Shown here in pieces: positions 8,708-16,721 of a stretch of DNA of 64,000 nucleotides; the first letter of the stretch is position 1, and the number at the start of each line of letters is the position of its first letter. A model generated the notes under the pieces. It was not told where the DNA came from. It saw only the letters and a list, made by a program, of their open reading frames with translations, and searched no databases. This stretch comes from Tissierella sp. Yu-01 (GTDB taxonomy: Bacteria; Bacillota; Clostridia; Tissierellales; Tissierellaceae). The stretch lies in NCBI RefSeq assembly GCF_029537395.1, contig NZ_CP120677.1:2044566-2108565 (forward strand), read 5' to 3'. Position numbers and translations under genes: made by a program.

Positions 8708-8736
8708 ATTTTACCATACAGATTTAAATCTGTCAA
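8708..8736 (-). promoter_or_regulatory. Promoter of pyrFKDE with palindrome in its spacer
   Basis: TTGACA (8731-8736) and TAAAAT (8708-8713) are separated by 17 bp, with TGG before the -10 (extended type). The exact palindrome ACAGATTTAAATCTGT (8718-8733) fills most of the spacer and could be an operator. Transcription would begin near 8700, leaving a leader of about 185 nt. Confidence 0.8.
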
Positions 8737-8802
8737 ACAATAAAAGTATATTAAAATAATAAAAAATACCTATTTCTTCATATTGTGTTAATATTAATTT
8801 TG

Positions 8803-8808
8803 TATAAT
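8803..8808 (+). promoter_or_regulatory. -10 box of the MacAB-like operon
   Basis: TATAAT lies 28 bp before the start at 8836 and a GGAGG site follows. No good -35 is seen at 17 bp. Confidence 0.35.
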
Positions 8809-8835
8809 GCAATAAAGAAGAATGGAGGTTAGATA

Positions 8836-10074
8836 ATGAACTTTAAGAAGTTATCAGTAAAGAAAATCATAATCCTTGCAATTATCTTGATTATTGGGAT
8901 ATTAGTTATAAATGGATTGCGCCCTAAAGAGCAACCTTATATAGAGGAAGTAGCTAAGACTCATGATATAAGTACATATTATAGCTTTGATGGCAATATA
9001 AGTGCAAAGGACAGTCAAGAAGTTGTATCTAAAACAAATTTATCAGTTAAAAAGTTTCATGTTAAAGAAGGGGATATTGTAAATGTTGGAGACCTTTTAT
9101 TCGAATTAGATAATAGTAATATTAGCTCCAGCTTAGATCAAGCAGCTGCAAGTGTTGAACTTGCAAAGATTAATTATGATGTTGCTGTTGGTACATCTAA
9201 AGATCAGCAAACAATTCAAACAACCAATGCTTTAGAATCAGCGAAATCTGCTTATGATAGTGCAAAGCTTAATCTTGAAAGAGTCAAAGAATTATATGAA
9301 ATTGAAGCTGCTTCATTAGTTGAGTTAGAGCAAGCACAAACTTCATTTGAAAATGCAGAAATGCAACTTAATTTAGCTCAAAATAATTATGATAATTTAG
9401 AAACTAATTTAAATAACAATATACGTACTGCCCAAGAGCAACTTAATCAAGCAAAAGCAGCACTATCATCCATACAAAAACAAGCTGAAGACTCTAGGGT
9501 CTTGGCTGAAGTGAGCGGTGAGATATCTGATATTCATGTAGTTGAAAATGAATCTATCGTTATGGGAACGCCTATTATGGACATAGTGAATTTTGATAAT
9601 CTAGAGGTAATTCTTAAAGTGGATGAATATGATTTATCCTCAATTTCCTTAGGAGAAGAGGCTGAAGTCACTATAAGTTCCTTAGGTGAAAATGTAAAGG
9701 GAACTGTGACAGACATTTCTAGACAAGCTATGGTAGCAAATGGAGTCTCGTATTTTGAAGTAACTATTAGTCTTGAAAAAAATGAAAATCTTAGAGTTGG
9801 ATTGACCGCTGAAGTTAAGATTTTAAAAGAAAGTGCAGAAAATGCTACAACAATTTCTATGAAAGCATTGCAGTTTGACGATGAGAATCTACCATATATA
9901 TATTATTATGATAAGGAAGGAAACGTGTCTACCAAACAGGTAGAAGTTGGAATTAATGATGGAATTATAGTGGAAGTCTTAGATGGAGTAGTAGCAGAAG
10001 AAACTATTCTAATTCCAGAAACAATTATTAATCACATGGCAATGGGACCAGCAGGTGGTGTTGGTATTGAATAA
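8836..10074 (+). CDS. Efflux periplasmic-adaptor-like (HlyD/MacA) protein
   Basis: A 412-residue membrane-fusion protein. It has one N-terminal membrane helix (about 12-31), a split lipoyl/biotinyl-like domain (the first half near SKTNLSVKKFHVKEGDIVN), a long alpha-helical hairpin rich in Ala/Gln/Asn (about 90-220) and beta-barrel and membrane-proximal domains to the end. In Gram-positives such adaptors pair with MacB-type ABC transporters to export peptides or drugs. The ATPase and permease genes follow immediately, completing a three-gene operon. Confidence 0.85.
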   Translation: MNFKKLSVKKIIILAIILIIGILVINGLRPKEQPYIEEVAKTHDISTYYSFDGNISAKDSQEVVSKTNLSVKKFHVKEGDIVNVGDLLFELDNSNISSSLDQAAASVELAKINYDVAVGTSKDQQTIQTTNALESAKSAYDSAKLNLERVKELYEIEAASLVELEQAQTSFENAEMQLNLAQNNYDNLETNLNNNIRTAQEQLNQAKAALSSIQKQAEDSRVLAEVSGEISDIHVVENESIVMGTPIMDIVNFDNLEVILKVDEYDLSSISLGEEAEVTISSLGENVKGTVTDISRQAMVANGVSYFEVTISLEKNENLRVGLTAEVKILKESAENATTISMKALQFDDENLPYIYYYDKEGNVSTKQVEVGINDGIIVEVLDGVVAEETILIPETIINHMAMGPAGGVGIE

Positions 10075-10075
10075 T

Positions 10076-10768
10076 ATGGGCAAAGAAATTCTTAGAATGG
10101 AAAATATAATTAAGACCTATCGTATGGGCGAAGAAGATCAGGTAGTGCTTAAAGGTGTAAATCTTACAATAAATGAAGGTGAGTTTCTATCCATATTAGG
10201 TCCTTCAGGATCCGGAAAATCTACCATGATGAATATAATAGGCTGCCTTGACACACCTACATCAGGTATCTATGTATTAGATAATAGAGATATTGCAAAT
10301 CAAACTGAAAAACAGTTGGCTAGGATAAGGAGCAAAGAAATCGGATTTATATTTCAATCATTCCAATTACTACCAAGGTTATCTGCAATACAAAATGTTG
10401 AGCTGCCTTTGATTTATGCTAAGATTTCTTCATCTGAAAGAAAAAAAATTGCTGAAGAGATGCTAATAAAAGTAGGTTTAGAGGATAAAATGGACCACAG
10501 ACCAAATCAATTATCCGGTGGTCAACAGCAACGTGTTGCCATAGCTAGGGCTCTTTCTACTAATCCTACCATACTACTTGCAGATGAGCCTACTGGTGCA
10601 CTAGATCAAAAAACTGGTAAACAGGTCATGGATTTATTTTGCGAGCTTCATGATGAAGGGCGTACTATTGTAATGATAACCCATGATGCCTCTATAGCTA
10701 GATATGCCAGTAGAATAGTTAAAATACTTGATGGCAATCTTTCGGAAGGAGTTGAGGAGGATGCTTAA
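10076..10768 (+). CDS. MacB/LolD-type ABC transporter ATPase
   Basis: A 230-residue ATPase with Walker A GPSGSGKST (about 42-50), Q-loop FIFQSFQLLPRL, signature LSGGQQQR and Walker B ILLADEPTGALD, typical of the DevA/MacB/LolD branch. I take ATG 10076, one base after the adaptor stop. A GTG at 10055 inside the preceding gene is the longest possible start but has no better ribosome site. The 3' end overlaps the permease start by 8 bases. Confidence 0.9.
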   Translation: MGKEILRMENIIKTYRMGEEDQVVLKGVNLTINEGEFLSILGPSGSGKSTMMNIIGCLDTPTSGIYVLDNRDIANQTEKQLARIRSKEIGFIFQSFQLLPRLSAIQNVELPLIYAKISSSERKKIAEEMLIKVGLEDKMDHRPNQLSGGQQQRVAIARALSTNPTILLADEPTGALDQKTGKQVMDLFCELHDEGRTIVMITHDASIARYASRIVKILDGNLSEGVEEDA

Positions 10769-11954
10769 AGAAAATATTAAAATGTCCTGGCAAAATATTA
10801 CGGGAAATAGAATGAGATCCTTCTTGACAATATTAGGTATAGTCATAGGTGTAGCTGCAATTATTGCCTTAATCACCATAGTTCAGGGAGTAACTGACGA
10901 AATTAACAATCAGTTTATGAATATAGGAACAGGTAAAGTAACAGTTCAAGCCTATGGTACACCATTAAAGCAAGGTTTATCAGATAATGATATTAAAAAT
11001 CTTTCTGATATAGAAAATGTAAAGGGAGTATCTCCAAATCTATCCTTTCCATCCTCTGCTGTAAAAAATTATGAAGTTATAGAGGATGTAAGAATTGAAG
11101 GAAAAAACGAAGTATATTTTAAGGATAACAAAGATATCCTGTCTAGAGGACGAGTTTTTAATATACTTGATATGAATAGTAAAAATAAAGTAGCCATAAT
11201 TGATCAAAAGATTGCAGAAGGTCTATTCTTTGGAAAAGATCCACTAGGTGATAATTTGATAATTGCTGGCACAACCTATGAAATAGTTGGAGTCTTAAAA
11301 GATTCCGATAGTCAAGATGTTATGGCTATGATGAATGCTGGCAATAACAAAAATGGTAGAATTATGATTCCTTATACAACAGCGATGAAAATAGCTGGTG
11401 TTGGGAATATATCCAGTGTAGATATTACTATTGATGACACATCTATAATAGATGATACTGTAGCTTCTATCGAGCTTGTCTTAGACCAAGCCTTTAATTA
11501 TAAAGATGATAGTTATTATGTTATTAACTTAGATACACTTATTGAAACTATGAAAACTATGCAAGGAATGATGACCACAATGCTAGCTGGTATAGCAGGA
11601 ATATCTTTGCTAGTTGGTGGTATTGGTATTATGAATATGATGTTAGTATCCGTTACTGAGAGAACTACTGAAATAGGTCTAAGAAAGGCACTTGGTGCTG
11701 AGCCTGGAAGTATACAGGTACAATTTTTAATAGAATCCATCTTTCTTTCATTATTAGGCGGATTTATCGGCTTACTACTTGGAGTTGGTATATCCTATCT
11801 TGCTTGTAATGCGATTAATATACCTTTTAGTATTTCAACATCGGCTATAACACTGGCAGTTGGATTTTCAGCTGGAATTGGTATTATATTTGGATGGACA
11901 CCGGCAAGAAAAGCAAGCCTTCTAAATCCTATAGATGCTCTTAGAAGTATTTAG
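10761..11954 (+). CDS. MacB-type ABC transporter permease
   Basis: A 397-residue permease with the MacB layout: an N-terminal membrane helix at FLTILGIVIGVAAIIAL, a large extracellular MacB-PCD domain (about 45-260), and three C-terminal helices, the first preceding the conserved RTTEIGLRKALGAEP loop. The end IDALRSI is typical. ATG 10761 lies 9 bp after GGAAGGAG and inside the ATPase gene; upstream TTG/ATG codons at 10728 and 10731 are less likely. The cargo is unknown. Confidence 0.88.
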   Translation: MLKENIKMSWQNITGNRMRSFLTILGIVIGVAAIIALITIVQGVTDEINNQFMNIGTGKVTVQAYGTPLKQGLSDNDIKNLSDIENVKGVSPNLSFPSSAVKNYEVIEDVRIEGKNEVYFKDNKDILSRGRVFNILDMNSKNKVAIIDQKIAEGLFFGKDPLGDNLIIAGTTYEIVGVLKDSDSQDVMAMMNAGNNKNGRIMIPYTTAMKIAGVGNISSVDITIDDTSIIDDTVASIELVLDQAFNYKDDSYYVINLDTLIETMKTMQGMMTTMLAGIAGISLLVGGIGIMNMMLVSVTERTTEIGLRKALGAEPGSIQVQFLIESIFLSLLGGFIGLLLGVGISYLACNAINIPFSISTSAITLAVGFSAGIGIIFGWTPARKASLLNPIDALRSI

Positions 11955-11983
11955 ACAAATTAGATAGATGTGAAAGAGTAAAA

Positions 11984-12010
11984 AAAGTTGGAGAAAAATT
12001 CTCCAACTTT
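11984..12010. terminator. Bidirectional terminator between permease and RNA helicase
   Basis: AAAGTTGGAG and CTCCAACTTT pair across AAAAATT, with A and T runs outside. It reaches the stop of the converging helicase gene. Confidence 0.85.
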
Positions 12011-13658
12011 ATCTTTTTTTAGGGTTTGCCTTTTCTACTTTTACTTTTACGCCTTTTATTCTTTGATTATTCAAATTATCTAATACCACATCAGCAAATT
12101 TTTTATCGACTTCAACAAATGTAAATTTGTCATATACGTCTATATCTCCAACCTGATTTTTATTCATATTTGTTTCCTGCATCAATGCAGATAATATATG
12201 TCTTGGGCTTACACCTTTTCTGCTTCCAATATTTACATGAAGTCTTGTCATTCCTTTGGAAGATCTACCTTTAGATTTTCCTGCTCCTTCTTTTACTTCT
12301 TTAATATCTCTTCCCTTAATCTTCTTACCAAAGTCAACCATATCTAGTTCTTCATGGCCTTCTAATCTCTTTTCATCCATATATAACTTTAAAATGGCTG
12401 CAGCTATATCCAAGGAAGTAAAGTCTTCTTGAAGCAAGCTATCTACCATGTTTACATGTTTAGATAGTTCTCCTTTTTCTATTTCTGCCCTAATCTTATT
12501 TAATAGAGTTGATGTATATCTATCCTCTATATCCTTAAGAGTAGGTAAGTCTTTACGTTCAACTTTTGTCTTTGTATATTTTTGAATATCTTTTAATTTA
12601 TATATATCCCTACCTGATACGAAGCTAAATGCTCTTCCTTCTCTTCCTGCTCTAGCAGTTCTTCCTATTCTATGAACATAATATTCCTCGTCCTGAGGCA
12701 TATCATAATTTATTACTAAATCAATGTCATCTACATCAAGACCTCTAGCAGCAACATCAGTAGCAACTAGAACTTCTATTGTTCCATGTCTAAATTTATT
12801 CATAACTGCATCTCTTTGCGATTGCTTTAAATCACCATGTAGACCGTCAGCAAAATATCCTCTACCTAGTAATTCGCTAGTAAGCTCATCTACCTTCTTT
12901 TTCGTATTACAGAATACGATAGTAAGCTTAGGATTATAAATATCTATTAGTCTACTTAGTATCTCGGTTTTCATGTGTTGCTTCAACTCAAAATATGCCT
13001 GCTCTACCCTAGGTACCGTAAGTTCTTTATGAACTACCTTTATATATTCAGGATCTTTTTGGAACCTTGAAGCGAAGTTCATTATCTCTTTCTCCATAGT
13101 TGCTGAGAAAAATATTGTCTGTCTATCCTCAGGTAAGGTATTCATTACCAGTTCTATATCGTCTCTAAATCCCATATCAAACATTTCATCTGCTTCGTCA
13201 AGAACCATCATTTTGATATTGTCTGTTTTTATTGTCTTTCTTTTTATATGGTCTATAACTCTACCTGGTGTACCTATTACTATTTGAATACCCGTTCTTA
13301 AAGCTCTTAACTGTCTATCTATAGGCTGACCACCATATACAGGCAATACTTTGATTCCCTTTTTAAATTTACCCAGATTGCTTATTTCTTCTGCTACCTG
13401 AATTGATAACTCTCTTGTAGGGCATAGTACCAATGCTTGTAATGATTTATCACTTGGATCCGTCATTTCTAATATTGGTATACCAAAGGATGCTGTTTTT
13501 CCAGTACCAGTTTGTGCCTGCCCTATTACATCTCTTCCGTCCAATAATACTGGTATTGCTTGGCTTTGAATAGGAGACATCTCCTCAAATCCCATTTCCT
13601 TAATACCTCTTTGTATCTCCTCCGAAAAATTGAAATCTTCAAATCTTATTTTATCCAT
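12009..13658 (-). CDS. DEAD-box ATP-dependent RNA helicase with DbpA-like RNA-binding tail
   Basis: A 549-residue helicase that unwinds structured RNA in ribosome assembly, decay or cold adaptation. Visible motifs: Q motif with SPIQSQAIP, AQTGTGKT (48-55), PTRELSIQ, TPGRVID, DEAD, SAT, RGLDVDDID and HRIGRTARAGREG. The last 75 or so residues (from TRLHVNIGSRKGVSPRHIL) form the DbpA/CsdA RNA-binding domain, which usually recognises 23S rRNA helix 92 or similar RNA. It starts at ATG 13658 with GAGGAGG 13 bp away, an unusually long spacing. The basic tail KVEKANPKKR fits RNA binding. CshA or DeaD would be plausible names but are not assigned. Confidence 0.92.
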   Translation of the reverse strand: MDKIRFEDFNFSEEIQRGIKEMGFEEMSPIQSQAIPVLLDGRDVIGQAQTGTGKTASFGIPILEMTDPSDKSLQALVLCPTRELSIQVAEEISNLGKFKKGIKVLPVYGGQPIDRQLRALRTGIQIVIGTPGRVIDHIKRKTIKTDNIKMMVLDEADEMFDMGFRDDIELVMNTLPEDRQTIFFSATMEKEIMNFASRFQKDPEYIKVVHKELTVPRVEQAYFELKQHMKTEILSRLIDIYNPKLTIVFCNTKKKVDELTSELLGRGYFADGLHGDLKQSQRDAVMNKFRHGTIEVLVATDVAARGLDVDDIDLVINYDMPQDEEYYVHRIGRTARAGREGRAFSFVSGRDIYKLKDIQKYTKTKVERKDLPTLKDIEDRYTSTLLNKIRAEIEKGELSKHVNMVDSLLQEDFTSLDIAAAILKLYMDEKRLEGHEELDMVDFGKKIKGRDIKEVKEGAGKSKGRSSKGMTRLHVNIGSRKGVSPRHILSALMQETNMNKNQVGDIDVYDKFTFVEVDKKFADVVLDNLNNQRIKGVKVKVEKANPKKR

Positions 13659-13694
13659 TAAATCAAATCGTCCTCCTCATACTTTAACCTATTA

Positions 13695-13723
13695 AGTATA
13701 TCTTTAATCCCAATAAATAGCAA
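13695..13723 (-). promoter_or_regulatory. Promoter of the RNA helicase gene
   Basis: TTGCTA (13718-13723), a 17-bp spacer and TATACT (13695-13700) lie 37 bp before the start. Confidence 0.6.
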
Positions 13724-13796
13724 GTTAATTATTTCTTAATTTGTCATTATTCTTTACTTAACTATTGATATTTAGTCAAAATAAAAGAAAACAATT

Positions 13797-15248
13797 TTAT
13801 TTATCAGCCTCAGGAAATACAATAGTTATACGAGTACCTGCATTCATTCTACTGAGTATTTCGAAATATGCACCGTGACGTTCAATTATCCACTTAGCAA
13901 TTGATAACCCTAAACCAGTGCCTCCGCTTTTACGTGCTCTTGATTCATCAGAGCGGTAGAATCTATCAAATATTCGAGGAAGGTCATCAGATTCTATTCC
14001 GATTCCGCTATCCTGTACAGTAATATTTACTTTACCTTGATTTCTTTCTACCCTTAACAGTATTTGCTTTCCATTTGGTGTATATTTTATGCTGTTATCA
14101 ACTAAAATTCTAATAGCCTGCTTAAATAGCTGTCTATCAGCTTCCACATATGCAGGAATACCCATTTCCATTTTAAACTCGTGACCTTCATCAATCATCT
14201 GGGTCTCTCGAATAATTTCTTCCACTATTTCACAAGAATCGAATAACTCTTTATGAAGCACGATGGTTTCACTGTCTCCTCTAGCAAGGAATAGAAGCTT
14301 TTCTACTAATTCCTTCATATCCTCCACTTCACTCTTTATGGCATCAATAGACTCTTGCAGCGTCTTTTCATCTTCTTTACCCCAGCGGTCAAGTAAATTT
14401 ATATATCCTTGTATAACAGATATTGGGGTTCTAAGTTCATGGGATGCATTTGAAACGAACCTCACCTGGGATTGATATGATTCATTAATACGGTTTAACA
14501 TCTGATTTATAGCCGAGGCTAAAGCCTTAAGCTCATCTTGTGAGCTATCCACAGATATACGTCTGTCAAGCTTACTTGCATCAATATTGCTGATTTCTCC
14601 TGCCAAATCCTTAAGGTTTTGTCCATCAAATGACTGTACCACATTGAGACTTCTAGCTGTTTCAGCCAATTCAGCAAGGGGCTTTAGTGTTCTTCTTATT
14701 ACTCTTTGACCCTTACGTATGTTTTTGAACAAAATAATTCCTTCAGCTATAATCAGTATAACAAATAGCCTTAAAAAGCTCATCAACTCAAGGCCTATGG
14801 GATATACTACCTGGTAATATGATGCATTTATAGGGAATCCTACAGAATATCTTATAGCCTCTATCTTGTCTGATAAGGTACTTTCCTCTTCTACAGGTAT
14901 GAAGATATTTCTCTTTGAGTTATTGATTTCAACAGGAAGATAATCTTGTATAAATTCAGGAAGGATAATCCCTTTTGGAGACTCCTCTTTTACAATTACA
15001 TATCCTTTTTCATAATAGCTGAGGGGGTTTCTATTTATAGTTGAGGGAGTTATTATGTCAATTACCTCCTGAACTCCTATTTCAGTTCTCCATAAAATCA
15101 CAAAAAAACTCATCAGGAAAATTAGGATATTAATCGCCAAAAATCCGGATAATAGCCTATGCATCATTTCCAAATTGAGTTTCAGTACAAGTGATGAACG
15201 TATTTTACTAGAAAAACTAACTGAGTTTTCGTCCTTTTTAATGCTCAT
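13797..15248 (-). CDS. Sensor histidine kinase
   Basis: A 483-residue two-component kinase with membrane helices at about 32-52 and 160-180 enclosing a short external sensor of about 105 residues. A HAMP-like linker follows, then a dimerisation domain with the phospho-acceptor His in SHELRTPISVIQGYINLL (about residue 270) and a catalytic domain with the N box (VDNSIKYTPNG), DSGIGIE, FDRFYR and GGTGLGLSIAKWI. It overlaps the response regulator by 11 bases (ATGAGCATTAA), showing tight coupling. The sensed signal is unknown; the small sensor suits an envelope or peptide cue. Confidence 0.92.
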   Translation of the reverse strand: MSIKKDENSVSFSSKIRSSLVLKLNLEMMHRLLSGFLAINILIFLMSFFVILWRTEIGVQEVIDIITPSTINRNPLSYYEKGYVIVKEESPKGIILPEFIQDYLPVEINNSKRNIFIPVEEESTLSDKIEAIRYSVGFPINASYYQVVYPIGLELMSFLRLFVILIIAEGIILFKNIRKGQRVIRRTLKPLAELAETARSLNVVQSFDGQNLKDLAGEISNIDASKLDRRISVDSSQDELKALASAINQMLNRINESYQSQVRFVSNASHELRTPISVIQGYINLLDRWGKEDEKTLQESIDAIKSEVEDMKELVEKLLFLARGDSETIVLHKELFDSCEIVEEIIRETQMIDEGHEFKMEMGIPAYVEADRQLFKQAIRILVDNSIKYTPNGKQILLRVERNQGKVNITVQDSGIGIESDDLPRIFDRFYRSDESRARKSGGTGLGLSIAKWIIERHGAYFEILSRMNAGTRITIVFPEADK

Positions 15249-15924
15249 TTTTTATTACATACCCCACTCCTCTTACAGTATGAAAAACCTTCAATCCGAA
15301 AGGTTCCTCAAGCTTTACTCGAAGATACCTAATATATACATCTACAGCATTTGTTCCACCAGAAAAATCATATCCCCAGATACGATCTAATATTGTTTCA
15401 CGGCTTAATACAATATTCTTATTTTCCAGCATAAATTGCAATAAATCAAATTCTTTTTTTGTTAGATATACCAATGTATCATTTACATGAACCTCTCTGT
15501 TTTTAGTATTTAGATTCAAAGTACCATATACTATTATATCACTTGAAGAGTCCTCATTTATAACTTCCTTTTTCCTAAGAACAGCTCTAATTCTGGCCAA
15601 TAATTCTTCTATGGCAAATGGTTTAGTGATGTAGTCATCAGCGCCACTGTCAAGACCTGTTACCTTGTCAACTACAGCATCTCTTGCAGTAAGCAATATA
15701 ACGGGTACATCAGATGACTGCCTTATTCTCCTTAGGACCTCTATACCATTCAAACCTGGGAGCATAATATCCAGTAGTACAAGGTCAAAAGGACTGGACT
15801 TAACTAGCTCCAGTCCTGCCCTTCCATCAAATGATTTTTCCACTTCATAGCCTTCATATTTAAGTTCCAACTCTATGAAGCGGGCAAGTTTTTCTTCATC
15901 TTCAATTACGAGAATTTTAGTCAT
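15238..15924 (-). CDS. OmpR-family response regulator
   Basis: A 228-residue regulator with a receiver domain (phospho-acceptor Asp52 in LVLLDIMLPGLNG, acidic pair ED at 8-9, Lys in DYITKPF) and a C-terminal winged helix with the usual end VFHTVRGVGYVIK. I use ATG 15924, which follows AAAGGTGA by 8 bp; an upstream in-frame GTG at 15936 would overlap that site. The ATGACTAA overlap couples it to the DUF4342 gene upstream, and the kinase follows, so all three form one operon. Confidence 0.93.
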   Translation of the reverse strand: MTKILVIEDEEKLARFIELELKYEGYEVEKSFDGRAGLELVKSSPFDLVLLDIMLPGLNGIEVLRRIRQSSDVPVILLTARDAVVDKVTGLDSGADDYITKPFAIEELLARIRAVLRKKEVINEDSSSDIIVYGTLNLNTKNREVHVNDTLVYLTKKEFDLLQFMLENKNIVLSRETILDRIWGYDFSGGTNAVDVYIRYLRVKLEEPFGLKVFHTVRGVGYVIKNEH

Positions 15925-16477
15925 TATTTTTATCACCTTTAAACTCTTTCTTTAGGTTTTCTGCTGCACTAGAAACAGAATCCATCGCACGATTTACTGT
16001 TTCCTTTCCAAGTTCAGGACCAGTAAATGCATATCTATAACCCATGAATAATCCTATAATCATAATCGGAATTGTAATCCAGAAAGTAAAGATTATTAGG
16101 ATTACTAGAATAGTAACCGGTATTGACATAATTCTTTTTCCATCTTTTATAACCTCAAAGTTATTTCTATTTCCTTTATCAAATGCCCTCTTACTAAAGG
16201 AAATAATTTTGTTCAAGATTTCAGAAAAGGATGTGCCGGATTCATCATAAAATTCTTGATGAACATTTCCTATGTCATCACTATTTTGGCTATTTTCATA
16301 TGAATCCTTTGAACTATAGAAGCCTCCATCCTTAGGTGCTTTAATTCGACCCTTTTTCTCAAGATTTATTATAGCCTGAAGAATATCTCCGTTAGTCTCC
16401 TCTAGTGCTTCCTTTGCTTCATTAAAAGTAATATTTGCATACTTCCTTAACTCCTCTACTTGTTGTAAAGTAACCAT
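15917..16477 (-). CDS. UBA-like plus DUF4342 membrane protein, first gene of a two-component operon
   Basis: A 186-residue protein. Residues 1-40 (QQVEELRKYANITFNEAKEA onward) resemble a UBA/EF-Ts-type helical domain. A low-complexity linker is followed by a DUF4342 region (about 90-170) with NFEVIKDGKRIMSIPV, then a hydrophobic hairpin of about 35 residues with a Gly-rich turn. It is cotranscribed and coupled with the response regulator and kinase, suggesting a membrane accessory of the signalling system. Its biochemical role is unknown. Confidence 0.75.
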   Translation of the reverse strand: MVTLQQVEELRKYANITFNEAKEALEETNGDILQAIINLEKKGRIKAPKDGGFYSSKDSYENSQNSDDIGNVHQEFYDESGTSFSEILNKIISFSKRAFDKGNRNNFEVIKDGKRIMSIPVTILVILIIFTFWITIPIMIIGLFMGYRYAFTGPELGKETVNRAMDSVSSAAENLKKEFKGDKNND

Positions 16478-16721
16478 AAAACATACCTCCTATTATTAGT
16501 ATGATTTCATTATAGTAGCGGAAGCTTTAAAAACAATTTAAGAAAGATTAAAATTCGATTAAAAAACATATCCGATAATATTTAAGCTAATTATACCAAA
16601 GGAAATCCACTTTATCAATGTGCTAGATTGTCTTTCATTTATTGTTGCTAATTAGTATTGATATTTTCTCAAAAAATATATAAGATAATAAGGAAATTAT
16701 AATAATTGGAAGGTTGATTAT

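Noticed and set aside
8565..8759. Plus-strand 64-codon frame across the pyr leader
   Set aside because: It has no ribosome site and runs antisense to the promoter, hairpin, leader peptide and terminator of pyrF.
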